A stretch of DNA of 64,000 nucleotides, from NCBI RefSeq assembly GCF_048544455.1, contig NC_133534.1:120924269-120988268 (forward strand), in the 5' to 3' direction. The stretch is from Silene latifolia (Eukaryota > Streptophyta > Magnoliopsida > Caryophyllales > Caryophyllaceae). Shown here piece after piece: positions 22,387 to 34,594 of this stretch. The position numbers and the translations under genes were made by a program. The notes beneath the pieces were generated by a model. The model did not search any database. It was not told the origin of the DNA and saw only the letters and a list, made by a program, of their open reading frames with translations. How positions within the stretch are numbered: position 1 is the stretch's first letter; each line of letters begins with the position of its first letter.

Positions 22387-24537
22387 TCAAGGAGGAATAG
22401 CCAAGGTGTTGTTGATGTTGCTCAACACCTTGAAGAAGTTATCGAAGGCTTGTTCATTGTCATTATAAAGATCTTCAATAGTCCTTTCCATATGTTGTTC
22501 TTCATTGTGGTGACTTGAGTTAACATGGTCACCAAAGCCTTGGTCTTGGGTCATAGCATTACCAATATAAGGGTTGACTAACCCTTCAAACTCATCATCC
22601 CATAGACCACATACTTTATTCGCTTGCTTCCCAATAGTATCATGAGTTGATGAGAACAACTCCTCTTCTTTCTTGTCGTTATGGCCAATGAGGCCTTCTT
22701 CTTCTCTTGTCATGAGTGGTGGTGAGCTATTCAAGCTCTCATTCTTGTTGAAACATTCTTGCTCTTTGGATGGAGCATCTTGGAGATTATCCACTTTCTT
22801 CTCCCATATGGGTGGTGATTCTTTACCCATAGCTTGTCCTTTCCATTGAGATGACAACTTCTTCCTATCACTTTCTCGGCTATAATGATCAACCATGAAA
22901 CATGGTTCATGTAAGCGGGGAGCTCTCATTGTCTTATCAAGATTAAAAGTTATTGTTTCATCTCCCACTTAAAGTGTGAGCTCTCCATGTTTCACGTCAA
23001 GCACCGCTCCCGCGGTGTGTTAGAAAGGTCTTCCTAAAATGATAGAAATGTTGGAGTCTTCCTCCATGTCAACAATAACAAAGTCCACTGGGATAAAGAA
23101 CTTGCCAATTCTTACCGGTACATCCTCCCATACCCCTAAAGGTGTCTTCGTTGATCGATCTGCCATTTGAAGTGTGATATTAGTTTACTTGAGCTCTCAT
23201 ATTCCTAGCCTTTTGCACACCGAGTATGGCATGACACTCACACTTGCCCCAAGGTTACATAAAGCTTTGTTGATCGTAGTATCGCCAATGGTTCATGGAA
23301 TAGAGAAACTTCCCGGATCCTTTAGTTTTGGAGGTGAAATTCCTTGTAGGATGGCGCTACTCACCTTGGTGAACGCAATAGTCTTTAGCTTCCGGATGGA
23401 TTTCTACTTTGTAAGAATATATTTCATGTATTTCGCATAGGCCGGAACATGGTTAATCAATTCGGTGAATGGGATTGAGACTTCCAAGTTCTTCACAATC
23501 TCCATGAGCTTTCCAAGTTGTTCATCGAACTTAGGCTTAGCTTGACGACTTGGAAATCGAAGCCTAATCACAATAGGCTCTTTCTCCTTAGGCTTCTCAT
23601 CATTCTTTTTTGAAACTTCTTGAATGGTGCTGGGTTCGTCTTCTTTCTTAGAGTCTTCAACTCTTTCCTTATCACTAGCATTCACAACATCTTTATAAAT
23701 GGGCCTCTTCGGCCCTTCATACCTGTACCCCTCCTCAAATGGATGGCACTCACCGCCTCATGTCTTAGGGGATTACCTTGAGGTGGTAATTGCCCCTTTC
23801 GTCTTTGAGAACTGGAAGATGCTAATTGAGACTTTTGGGTCTCCAACATCTTTGTGTGAGCTAGTATGTTGTTAATGGTGATGTATTTTGCTTGGCTATC
23901 ATTTTGCATTTGAGTGAAAAACTCTTGTTGATTCTTTTGCATTAGGAGGACCGCTTCATGTTTAGCCATGGCCTTCTCAAACTTCAAATTAATGGTGTCA
24001 ATATGAGCGCCAAGTTGAGCACCCAATTGAGTAATGGAGTCCACCTCATGCTTTCCTCCTCTAGTAGCCTTCCGAGGTCTACTATATTATGAGTTATGGA
24101 CCGCCATTTCTTCAATCTTATTCCATGTTTTATTGTCATCAACTTCGGTAAACATACCATTTGATCCCATATTGAGAATGTTCTGGGAGTCTTCATATCA
24201 ACCATTCCAAAATTGTTGTACAAGGAACCACTCGCTAAGTCCATGGTGTAGACAAGATCGACAAGTGTCCTTGAATCTCTGCCATACTTCATAGAAAGAT
24301 TCCTCATCCCTTTGTTTGAACCCGGCGATTTGGGCTTTCAACATGTTAGTCTTCTGCGGAGGATAGAATTTTTTGTAGAAAGCAAGTGCCAATTTCTCCG
24401 AAGAATCAATACTAAGAGTAGCCTTATCTAGGCTCTTAAACCATTGTTTCGCGGTACCAATAAAAGAAAAAGGAAATAAGACCCATCGAATTTGGTCTTG
24501 AGTAACTCCGGTTTGAGAAATCACATCACAATAGTCA
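22387..24537 (-). pseudogene. Element B gag-protease remnant, inverted
   Basis: Athila-type gag from the junction (CDYCDVISQTGVTQDQI, WVLFPFSFIGTAKQWFKSLD, FYKKFYPPQKT, FKQRDEESFYEVWQRFKDTC, WFLVQQFWNG). A coiled region follows (23682-24044), then a Glu/Lys-rich spacer with VSIPFTELINHVPAYAKYM just before the protease (23404-23685). The protease itself is frameshifted and barely readable near 23000-23400. An acidic ORF (22387-22968, starting MGDETITFNLDKT) ends near the 3' non-coding sequence. No zinc knuckle is visible in the readable parts. Confidence 0.85.
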
Positions 24538-25584
24538 CAAAAGACTTTGCTTGTTAGAATACTTGTAAAACACCCTAGGACGTGTCATGCTAGTATCCAT
24601 TGACCCATGGATTAAGGCCTAGTCAAGAGTACCTTGTGGTGTGATAACTCCTTGGATACTGTTTATTCTAAGGTGACCCTTGAAACCATGCAACCATCAT
24701 CCATATTCTACCACATTTTGTCATCAAAGGGAATGGGCACACAATTTTTTCAAAATTTGAGTTCAAGAATTGAAATGAAAAGTCAAAAAGTTTGCAAATG
24801 CATCAGAAGAAAAGAGGAGTAACAAAAATGAAAACTCCTATGCTTCAAATATAAGCACCCTCACTACAAATGGGGTACCATTGAAAATGTTCAAAAAGAA
24901 ATGAAAAAAGTTGAAATTGTTAAGTGTTGAAAATGCCAAACATCAAAGAAACGACAAAAAGAAATGTTCTCAAAATGTCAAATGCCACAATTGGGGGGAA
25001 AAAACAACAACAAAAAGCAAACTCCCATATGAAACTCAAGTTCTATTGATCCCTTTTCCATCGTATCCAATTTTGTGCATGGTAGAGAGGGGACAACCCT
25101 TCTTATTGTCTAGGTAAGAAGGGGAATTCCGCGATCCTCCAGTGATTCTAACACCATAAGGAGTCTACTCTTGGCGAAAGCATTTAACGATTGAGGACAA
25201 AGGTACCCTAGGCTTGACACAGGTTGGAGGTGATTTATTGGTATCCTTCTAGGCTGAGTAGTTTCAAGAAACCATATCTATGATGGAATGTGTACCCTTA
25301 GATTGCTTCCCCTTTAGATAATTTCTGCCACTTAGATGAGGAAAGTGGCTATTCATTTTTGTAGATGCATCCATTACTTGATTTGTGTGCTTTAATGATT
25401 GGATGTATCGCCATTTTGGCAAGCCCTACCTTGCCTTGCAAGAAGGCATCCTACCTCATGGTTGTCTTGTTGTGAGTTGAAGGGGCGGAGTGAGACCCGC
25501 TAATTGTCTCACATCGGCTATATTAGTAGGTTAGTTTGAATAAAGGTCCTAGTTTTTGTCACCTCTTTACTCAGGACGAGCAAA
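24538..25584 (+). other. Element B 3' non-coding region
   Basis: Collinear with 14873-15924 of element A, with small indels. No coding. Its end (25566-25584) holds a damaged version of the TTTACTCG hairpin, with two mismatched pairs. Confidence 0.75.
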
Positions 25585-25603
25585 GGTTCAGTTTGGGGAT
25601 GTT
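25585..25603 (+). promoter_or_regulatory. Element B polypurine tract
   Basis: GGTTCAGTTTGGGGATGTT directly before the LTR; 19 nt as in A, TG1 and TG2. Confidence 0.8.
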
Positions 25604-27329
25604 TGATGTGACTCATATTTGAGCACATTTAGTCCTCGAATTAGCCTCATTTCTAAGCTTTATAGTGCATAATTGGGTCATTTACTATCTTTAGTTTTCC
25701 ATTTTGCATATTCTTTGAGGTTTGGTTTCTTTGGTAGGAGAGGAGTGCAAACCTTGCATTTACATGGCGAAATGGAGCTAAATTGATCCCATCTAATGAC
25801 CAAGCATCAAAGGGAAGACGATAATTGAAGGCCTATGTAGATAATTAAGTAGATTGGGCAATGATGAAAGGATCCTTTCATCGCCAATAAGTTCCCTGCG
25901 GATTGTTGAGGATTGAAGAAAAAAGAAGTGTCTGACCCAGGATCCGAGCGGATTGCAAGCAATCCGGGCATCTCCCTACACAATAACCCGAGCGTCCCGA
26001 GCTTAAGACGCTCGTCTTGAAGCCCTAGGATCCGAGCGTCTCCCCTATGATCCGCTCGGATCTCCTGACAGAAACCACCGTGCCAGGTTCCAAGCTGCTC
26101 GGGACGAGCATATCTATGCGGGACTAGCAAAACGGAGATGCGCATCTCCTTGGAGAGGAGCACTTCCTCAACTTTTCTTAAGGGTATTAATAGTCGTTTA
26201 AGCCCTTAGTAACCCTAATCTTTGTACCTAATCTTTAGTATAAATACCCTTTTGTACTACCTAGATTAGCAAGCAATCTTAATACTCTCTTAATCAAGTT
26301 TTAATCAATTAGTAATATTATCTTAATCTTTTAATCAACTATTAATCTAGTCTTAATACAAATATCAATACTTAATCTTTCCTTAATTTCTCTATTGTTC
26401 ATCATTTATTTTGGGTAATTAGAAGATCATTTGGGTTTATTTGGAGATTGATAACCTTCCATCAATCATCAAGTACTTCTATTATTCTTTGCATTATTAT
26501 TTTGGAATCTCCATAGGTATAATTCTCTTAATCCTTGCTTTAATTATTATTAATCATTTTCTTTCATTTATCATGTTTTGCCTTGTTAATGTGATTGACA
26601 ACCTTGTTAGCATGTTAAACTTGATCATGAGTGAGTAGTTTTCTTAGCTAGGGTTAATGGGTAATTACGGGAAACCAACATGGGGAATGATTCATGTTTA
26701 ATCTAATATGTTCACATAATTTATTTACTTGCTTGTTGTGATTTCAACTTATGCACATGGTATGTTTGATGAAATGCGAGCCTATGAATCCTTGCATTTT
26801 TTACCCATCACCTATCTTTTCAATGAGACTTGTAAGACATAAACCAACTCGAGTCTCATTAGACCATGCATAATGTTGAATGGGGAGGATTAAGTCGACC
26901 TGTAGGTGTTGTACAATCTAATCGATTTGGCTCCGGGACCCAAACCTTCTTAGGGATTGTAAGATATACACTAACTCGATCCCATCACAACAATAATTGC
27001 TTGCTTATAATTTAAGAACATGTTTGTATGATCAACTCCCATGTATTCCACTATGAACCAATGATACCCTAGTGCTTTTAATCTATTGTTTACACCTTCA
27101 TTTTATCTACCTTGCTTTGTTTTTATTGTTTATTAGTTTTAATTGAGCTCCTATCTCAACCCCAAATTGTGACACCCTAAGACACGACCATTTACAATTG
27201 AAAATCCTCCATTAATACCCGTCCCTTGGCATCCGACCTTTTCTTGCCTCTTTACTAAGATTAGTTTGTGAAGTTATAAATATTGTTTTGGTTAAGTAAC
27301 TTTTGACGACGAGTTTTACAATAACACCA
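25604..27329 (+). repeat. Element B 3' LTR
   Basis: 1726 bp, TGATGTGACTC...AACACCA, homologous to the C LTR (57349-59084) and to the D pieces. It contains a likely TATA box (26239-26246) and a cluster of CCGAGCG/CGCTCGG motifs at about 25945-26110. Confidence 0.88.
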
Positions 27330-27655
27330 AGTGTGATCCGAGCGTCTTCCAGACAATCCGCTCGGATCATAGGACAGAGAGCCCGTGGCACATCTCAAGA
27401 CGCACGGATCGTGGCAAGACTAGCAAGACGGATATGCTCATTTCGTTCGAGAGGAGAATTTCCTCAACTTTTCTTAAGGACTTAATAGTAATTTAAGCCC
27501 TTAGTAACCCAAATTTATATACCTAATCTTTAGTATAAATACCCCATTGTACTACCTAGATTAGGAGTAATTCCCAATCAAGTCTTATGATTCCTTAATA
27601 CTCTCTTAATTAAGTCGTAATCTATTCTTAATCATGTCTTAATACAAATCTCAAT

Positions 27656-28981
27656 TGTAACACCCCCATACTCCGAGTGCCTTACCAGGACCACTCAGGT
27701 ATGAAGACATCACCATCTCGGTCGCCCGAGGTATGATAATCAAATAGACAAAACAGAAACAACATTTATTGTAAATAGTTTAATGAATCAATACAATCCT
27801 TGAAACCAAACTGAAAGTACAATACATTATTCCAAACTATCTGTTCTCAACTGAAATGTAAATAAATGCTAAACTACAGCGGAAGACTCTATCGTCATGT
27901 CGTGGCCATCCCAGCTATCCCAGTACTCATCTCTATACCTGCTCAATATCTGCTCACCATCCCCGAATGGATCACCGCAGGTTTTACAAAACAACACCGG
28001 GGTCAGTACTAATCACACAATCAATATAGATAACAATAATAAGACAAACAGACAATTTGAATCACACACACACACACACCACCAACTCCCATCATCTCAA
28101 TCTCGACCGTCCCCTTTGGACCAGCCCGCCGATGGGGGACCGCAGCCGTTCCCACCTAAGCCCCGCTCATCGTACGAGCGATAACCCTGTCCATTAATGT
28201 GCACATCCCCTTCCGTGGCGGGTTCCACGAAGGGCGAAACTAGGGCGTGAAGTCACTCCCGCAAGTGACCCCACTCCGCCGAGAACGCATCTCGAGAACC
28301 ATCAACAAACACAACCACAAACACAAGACAATCATCATACCAAACAACTAACTACAAAGACATCACCAATATCCCATTATGGGACTAAATGCGAGTAGGA
28401 AATCCTACGGAAAGCACAACACGCAGACGATATCTACAATTTGTATCAAAACGGCTCCTCTACGAATTCTCCTCCTACCATACAACACATAGATGCTACC
28501 ATTCAATTACTACTCATAAAAACCCCCAATTCCTAAATTAGGGTTTCCTCAATCTTAACAAAACATAATATAAATTATATTAAAAGCTTACCCTCGACGC
28601 AAGGAATCCAACGACACGAACTACGATACGAACCGACCGTCGAACTCCGGAATTGTCAAGAACGCGATTAGGAAGAAGACTAGTTGCTTTCTCTCTTAAA
28701 CAGGTTTTAGGTTTTGTAAAAAGTGATTTAGAATAAAGACGAATATGTTTAAATACCTAAATCGCGTAATTAACAAAACCCGAGAAAAACCCCGCAAAAT
28801 AGGACACTCGATCGAGTACCCAAGGTACTCGATCGAGTACCCCTACTCGATCGAGTGCCCCTGACTACTCGATCAAGTACCCAACAGTCGAAACTGTTTT
28901 ATTCCGCAACTTGCCCTTACTCGACAGAGTAAGGGCTACTCGACAGAGTACCCCCAAGACATATAAATACGGAGTATTACA
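27656..28981 (-). repeat. Tekay-1 3' LTR
   Basis: 1326 bp. It contains a (CA)n run near 28064-28078 and four phased CTCGATCGAG palindromes at 28807-28879. Confidence 0.95.
28807..28879. repeat. Palindrome array in Tekay-1 3' LTR
   Basis: TCGATCGA cores centred at 28811.5, 28832.5 and 28850.5, and a mutated one at 28872.5 (spacings 21, 18, 22). The other LTR has cores at 35763.5, 35784.5, 35804.5 and 35825.5 (21, 20, 21). Imperfect TACTCGACAGAGTA units follow. Confidence 0.9.
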
Positions 28982-28998
28982 GTCTTCCCTCCTTAAAA
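28982..28998 (-). promoter_or_regulatory. Tekay-1 polypurine tract
   Basis: Minus strand TTTAAGGAGGGAAGAC next to the 3' LTR; A/G-rich as expected for plus-strand priming. Confidence 0.75.
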
Positions 28999-29094
28999 GG
29001 AACTTCGTCCCCGAAGTTCAAACCACTACTACAACAAAGGTACTCCAAAACATTCCCGACTCAACACCCAAAACAAAACTCAACATAAAACACG

Positions 29095-30206
29095 CTACTT
29101 ACCCAACTCATCCCGACAACCTACCGACGCAACATACAAAAAGGTGTATAAAACTCTTAAAAAGCGCTCGCGATCATCTCCTACCCCTAAAAGAAACAAG
29201 GTTACGTCCCCGTAACCATACATACCGATCAAAAGGAAGGGGTAACGCTCTTTCATGATATCCTCTCGCCTCCCATGTAGCTTCCTCGGTCTCGTGGTTA
29301 GACCAAAGGATCTTAAGCAAAACTGTCTCACCACTCCTGGTCTTTCGAACCTTTCGGTCTAGGATCTGCTTAGGCACCTCAAGATATGATAAAGACTCAT
29401 CTAGCTCTAAGCTCTCTGCCTCCAACACATGTGACGGGTCACTCACATACTTCCGCACCTGCGATACATGAAACACATTATGCACTCTCTCCAACGCTTT
29501 TGGTAAAGCCGGACGATAAGCAACTTCCCAACTCGCTCTAAGATCTCATAAGGCCCTATAAACTTCTGACTTAGCTTGCCTTTCTTCCCAAATCTCATAA
29601 CTCCGCGCATAGGAGACACTTTCAGAAGAACCTTGTCCCCAACTTGAAACTCTATGTCCCGACGATGTAGATCTGCATAACTCTTTTGTCGATCCGGGGT
29701 GCTCTCATCCGTTCCCTGATCATCTTAATCTGTTCCACCATCTCATGCACCATCTCTGGTCCTAAAACCTTTGCCTCAAAGACTATCGTCCCCAGATTGG
29801 ACTCCTACACCTCCTCCCATACAAAGCCTCAAACGGTGCCATACCTATACTTGTGTGATAGCTGTTGTTGTAAGAAAATTCTATCAAGTCCAACCTCTGC
29901 TCCCAGCTACCACCAAAATCCATCACACAAGCTCGCAACATATCCTCAAGGGTCTTGATTGTTCTCTCGGTCGCCCATCGTCGCAGGATGAAATGTGTAC
30001 TCATCTTCAAAGCTGTTCCCAACGATTCCCGCAACTCCTTCCAAAACCTCGATATAAACCTCGCATCTCTGTCGGACACTATGTCCTTAGGGACTCCATG
30101 TAACTTAAGACGTTCTTTCGATAGGCCATAGCCAATTGTGCCTTAGTCCATGTATCTTTCATTGGAACAAAGTGAGCGACTTGGTCGACGATCCACTATC
30201 ACCGGA
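29095..30206 (-). pseudogene. Tekay-1 integrase core and chromodomain
   Basis: Continuation of pol. 29783-30079 carries the integrase core with the second catalytic Asp in SDRDARF, the Glu region (TERTIKTLEDMLRAC) and EALYGRRCRSP. 29174-29494 carries the GPY-like join (VFHVSQVRKYV) and a chromodomain (VPKQILDRKVRKTRSGE, ILWSNHETEEATWE) thought to guide insertion by reading histone marks. Single-base frameshifts separate the segments; one destroys the HPQTDGQ motif before TERTIKT. The true C-terminus runs into 29095-29334. Confidence 0.88.
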
Positions 30207-31889
30207 TCATATTGTTACCTTGTTGACTCTTGGCAAACCCACAATGAAATCCATGGAAATGGATTCCCACTTCCACTCAGGCACCTCTAAAGACTGAATC
30301 TTACCTTGTGGTCTTCTCTGTTCCCCTTTAACTCTTTGGCATGTCAAACAACGGGACACAAACTCAGCTGTCTCTTTCTTCATCCCAGACCACCAAAACG
30401 TTTTCTTCAAATCCTTGTAAAGCTTGTCTCCACCCGGATGAACTGAATATGGTGTGCAATGCGCCTCTGTCATGATCGTCTTTTTCAACTCCTCATCATT
30501 AGGAACACACCACCTACCATCAAACCTCAAACTACCATCTGTATGAATGGAAAACCGGGACACTGTCCCTTTCTCTACCCCAGCTCTCCACTCCACTATC
30601 TTAGGATCCAAAGCCTGCTTATCCCGAATGTCATCATAAAACTCCATATGTACTGTCATATCACCCATGGCATCTCCTTTGTGCATCATATGTATCCCAA
30701 AGCTCGCTACCTCATCTCTTAGTCTCATCAAAGATAGAGCTGTACACAGAGAATGTACACTCTTTCTACTCAAAGCATCAGCAACAACATTGGCTTTCCC
30801 TTCATGGTAGATGATTTCCATGTCATAGTCGCCAATCAACTCCATCCACCTCCTCTGTCTCATGTTCAACTCCTTCTGCGTGAAGATGTACTTGAGACTC
30901 TTGTGATCAGAAAATACCTTAAAGATTGCTCCATAAAGGTAATGTCTCCAAATCTTGAGAGCAAACACCACTGCACCCAACTCCAGATCATGAGTAGGGT
31001 AGTTCTCCTCATAAGGCTTCAACTGCCTAGAAGCATAGGCAATTACTTTACCATTCTGCATCAACACACATCCCAACCAATTCTTTGAGGCATCTGTATA
31101 AACCTCGAAATTCTCGCTCCCTTCAGGCAATGCGAGGACAGGAGTTGTGGTCAAACGCTCCTTTAATGTTTGGAACGCCGTCTCACAACTCTCATCCCAA
31201 CGAAACCTGTTCTCTTTCCTTATCAACGCCGTCATCGGTCTAGCTATATTGGAGAAATCTTTCACGAACCGTCTGTAATATCCAGCTAAACCCAAGAAAC
31301 TTCTCACCTCAGCAACATTCTTTGGTGCTTCCCACTTTGTCTTCGCCTCAATCTTCGCCGGATCCACGACTACTCCATCTTTAGAGATTACATGTCCCAG
31401 AAAAGCAACTTTCTCTAACCAGAACTCACACTTGGACAGCTTAGCATACAACTCATGATCCCTCAAAGTCTGCAACACGATCCTCAGATGCTCCTCATGC
31501 TCCTCCTTAGTCTTAGAGTAGACTAAGATGTCATCGATAAACACTACTACAAACTGATCCAAGAACTGTCTGAAGATTCTATTCATCAAATCCATAAACA
31601 CTGCCGGTGCATTAGACAACCCAAACGGCATCACCACATACTCATAGTGGCCATACCTTGACGTGAAAGCTGTCTTCGGTATGTCCACCTCTCTAATCTT
31701 CACCTGATGGTACCCCGACCTCAAATCAATCTTAGAAAAGACTGTTGCACCACTCAACTGATCAAACAGGTCATCTATCCTTGGCAAAGGATACTTGTTC
31801 TTTATCGTCACACGGTTCGGCTCCCGTAATCTATGCATGACCTCAAACTTCCATCTTTCTTCTTCACGAAAAGAACTGGTGCTCCCCAA
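30207..31889 (-). CDS. Tekay-1 reverse transcriptase, RNase H and integrase N-terminus (longest intact segment)
   Basis: 560-aa open frame of the pol gene. It shows RT with the catalytic FIDD (residues 117-120) and [11 protein letters not shown]; RNase H with YTDAS (264-268), SDHKSL (327-332) and DALSR (371-375); and the integrase zinc finger H477/H484/C514/C517 with the first core Asp in SMDFIVGLP (547). It copies element RNA to DNA and prepares integration. The first 22 residues or so are read in the wrong frame, because the CIDYR motif at the upstream join is frameshifted near 31810-31840. No stop occurs in the body, consistent with recent activity. Confidence 0.93.
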   Translation of the reverse strand: MGSTSSFREEERWKFEVMHRLREPNRVTIKNKYPLPRIDDLFDQLSGATVFSKIDLRSGYHQVKIREVDIPKTAFTSRYGHYEYVVMPFGLSNAPAVFMDLMNRIFRQFLDQFVVVFIDDILVYSKTKEEHEEHLRIVLQTLRDHELYAKLSKCEFWLEKVAFLGHVISKDGVVVDPAKIEAKTKWEAPKNVAEVRSFLGLAGYYRRFVKDFSNIARPMTALIRKENRFRWDESCETAFQTLKERLTTTPVLALPEGSENFEVYTDASKNWLGCVLMQNGKVIAYASRQLKPYEENYPTHDLELGAVVFALKIWRHYLYGAIFKVFSDHKSLKYIFTQKELNMRQRRWMELIGDYDMEIIYHEGKANVVADALSRKSVHSLCTALSLMRLRDEVASFGIHMMHKGDAMGDMTVHMEFYDDIRDKQALDPKIVEWRAGVEKGTVSRFSIHTDGSLRFDGRWCVPNDEELKKTIMTEAHCTPYSVHPGGDKLYKDLKKTFWWSGMKKETAEFVSRCLTCQRVKGEQRRPQGKIQSLEVPEWKWESISMDFIVGLPRVNKVTI

Positions 31890-32519
31890 GGCGATACACT
31901 TGGTCTAATGTATCCCTTCTCTATCAAATCATCCAACTGCCTCCTAAGCTCCTCTATCTCCTTAGGACCCATACGGTACGGTGCCTTAGAGATTGGCCCC
32001 GTCCCTGGCTTCAACTCAACGGTGAAATCTATCTCCCTCTTCGGTGGTAACCCCGGAATCTCATCGGGAAAAACGTCAAGAAACTCTCCTCCCACTTTGG
32101 TATCTCATCAATCGCTTCGGACTCTCTATCCGGTCATCTCTCACATGGCACAAAATCAGAGGACATCCCTTCCTCAGATACGACTTCAAGGTAACAGCTG
32201 CAATCAACTTAACTTTGGGTTTGACTAGAAACCCACGGTAAGACACACTAATACCCTTAGGACCTCTTAGGGACACTTTATTTTGATGACAGTCTATCTT
32301 AGCTTTATACTTTCTTAACCAATCCATCCCAACTATCATCTCAAAACCATTAAAAGGAAACTCTAGCAAGTCTACAGGGAAATCGACTTGCCCAACTATC
32401 AAAGATACGTCTCTAAACAACCTCCCACACGATACAGACTCACCCGAAGGTATGAAAACTTGCTCCCTAACAGACTCATAAACTCTCAAACCCAACTGTT
32501 TTACATGACTCGAAGACAC
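31808..32519 (-). pseudogene. Tekay-1 protease and RT N-terminus
   Basis: 32076-32519 holds the body of the aspartic protease (KQLGLRVYESVREQVFIPSG, FEMIVGMDWLRKYKAKIDC). A one-base deletion falls inside the active-site DSGA codons near 32538, so the catalytic DSG is on the upstream frame. 31808-32095 holds the RT start ([38 protein letters not shown]). Confidence 0.88.
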
Positions 32520-33784
32520 AAACGATCGAGAAGCCCCGAATCAAACAAAACAAACGTAGGAATACCATTAACAAGGAATGTACCGGTGATAACGTGCGCA
32601 TCTTCCTCAGCTGCCTTCTTGTCCATCATGAATAACTTGCCACTGGTCTTCTGCCCACCTCCCTGGACAGTACTGGCTGATGCGGTCGGCTTAGCGCCCG
32701 ACCCTTGGTTGTTGTTGTTGTTGTTCATCGGTGTCTTCTGATAAGAATTACCGCCGTTGCGGTTGCCTCCACTCTGGTAGCTCTGACCTCCCCGGTTTGG
32801 CCATGATCCTGCCGGTCTGTTGCTCGCGAAGCTCTGCGCAGGTCTCTGGAAAGATCCCGGTGCACTTGTGCACTCATGTCTCTTGTGGCCTACGCCACCA
32901 CAACCAAAGCAGGTCACTCCCCAGCTATTGCTCACACTCCCACGGCCTCTCCCAAAGGAAGTTCCAAAGACTAAACCCGGACCTTAAGAAAACCCCTTAG
33001 ATTGATTGTGGTTGCCTTTCTTGAAACTAAATTGGCCACCACCCTCGCTCTCAGACTTCCTCTTCTCTCCACCTGACCTCTCCTGAGCCATCTCCACTAG
33101 TCTCTCAGCTCTCCCAGCCCTCTCATACGCTTCCTTTACATCAGTAAGGACTCCCACGGGTAACTTATCCATAATTTTCGTGGTTAGCCCTCTCTCAAAC
33201 CTCAAAGCCAAATTCTCCTCACTCAAACCCATATCCTCAAAGATATCTAGATTTCTCATTGAACGCCTGTAGTACTCAGCCACACGACATCTCAAAAAGT
33301 CATCTTAAACTTGTCGAACTCCTCTCTCAACTTACTCCTCACATGTTCGCACGAACTCCTTCCTCACAGCCCTACGAAACTCCTCCCAAGGTATAGCAGG
33401 TAACCCCTGGTTGGTATATATCTCCTTGGCACTCACTTTCACTGAATCCCACCACTTGCCAGCTGCCTCCCTCAGATAGAATGCAGCCTGATCCACTCTC
33501 ATCTCATCAGGACAGTGAACTAAATCTAGTATGTTCTCCATCTCCCTCAGCCAACTATCAAGAAGGTTAGGCTCCTCAACCCCCTTATACTCCTTCGGGT
33601 TAAACCTCGCAATATAGAGGCTGACTTTAGCATGGTCAACCTCCTTCTCCTTACTCTTATCCTTGTCCTCATTCACTCTCTTCAGGGTCTCAGTGAGAGC
33701 GTCCTGGTGCTCTAACATCTTAACGATGTCGTCCGTAGTCATAAGCTCAGCTCTCGCATACAAAGCATTTCTCTTGGGCGGCAT
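32520..33784 (-). pseudogene. Tekay-1 gag
   Basis: Starts at ATG 33784 (MPPKRNALYARAELMTT). The capsid core has LDSWLREMENILDLVHCPDE, AAFYLREAAGKWWDSV and the continuation MRCRVAEYYRRSMRN. The zinc knuckle is CFGCGGVGHKRHEC near 32880, followed by an Asn/Gly/Ser-rich tail. Frameshifts near 33330 and 32990 break it. The capsid packages the RNA. Confidence 0.9.
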
Positions 33785-34580
33785 CTTGAAGCTATATAAG
33801 AAAGGGTAAACATAAACACGCGTACTAAACCTCAAAACACGAAAACGCGTTTCCCAGAACCTACTCGATCGAGTATCCAAACCCACTCGATCGAGTAACG
33901 GGCTACTCGATCGAGTGCCACCATGTACTCGATCGAGTACCCAAAACCGTAACTAAACGGACCTTCCGATCTCTAACCCACTCGATCGAGTATCTAGGCT
34001 ACTCGATCGAGTGATTTTCTACTCGATCGAGTACCCCTAGTTACTCGATCGAGTGCCCCAAAACGCGATTCTGGACTCAAAATCGTCAAAAACCTATCCG
34101 ATCGAGTTAGCCTTACTCGATCAAGTACCACCAAAACGTAAAAGCTACCCGCATATTACGTCATACACTAACATGCTAAACTTCCATATAATTACATGAT
34201 ATCGTAATAAATATGCTACGTATCTACTCTACTATCAACAAGATCAATTCATTATGCTATTAAAGCCACATTGTAAATCATTTAACATGTTATCATCACA
34301 TTAACATGTTCCACATATCATTTTCTTTCACATGCTCAACTTCCTATTTCAACACCAAACAACCAACACACTTCATCACACTGTTATCAAGTTTACCAAG
34401 CACACACATGACTCGACAAACACTTTCCCATGTGACCGGTTCAAAGTTGTAGGGCGACCCCTTGCGACTTTAGGACGTCTCCCAAGCCTTTGCACTAGCT
34501 CCTACGACTTTTACCCCGGGTTCATTTTAATTGACTCCCTATGTTCATTAAGTTCATTGGTTACAGGTTTCAGGATCATC
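33785..34580 (-). other. Tekay-1 leader with phased palindromes
   Basis: Untranslated leader between primer site and gag. About ten TCGATCGA cores lie at 33860-34130; examples are 33868.5, 33890.5, 33910.5, 33932.5 and 33985.5, 34006.5, 34026.5, 34048.5 (spacings 20-22). The remainder is AT-rich with no other feature. Confidence 0.85.
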
Positions 34581-34592
34581 GCTCTGATACCA
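34581..34592 (-). promoter_or_regulatory. Tekay-1 primer-binding site (tRNA-iMet)
   Basis: Minus strand TGGTATCAGAGC, two bases inside the 5' LTR. Confidence 0.92.
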
Positions 34593-34594
34593 TT

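Larger units (their letters stand above)
22191..27329 (+). mobile_element. Element B: Athila-like retrotransposon, rearranged, right part
   Basis: Right part of an Athila-family element cut on the left by copia F. A plus-oriented 3' region and 3' LTR (24538-27329) are joined at 24537/24538 to a minus-oriented gag-protease segment (22191-24537). Both parts are related to element A: the 3' region matches A from 14873, and the far end of the inverted piece matches the end of A ORF2. This suggests one element with an internal inversion. No RT is seen. It sits inside LTR D. Confidence 0.75.

Noticed and set aside
27897..29258. Plus-strand ORFs in the Tekay-1 LTR and opposite the chromodomain
   Set aside because: They are opposite-strand shadows in the LTR and over pol, with proline/threonine-rich low-complexity composition and no homology.
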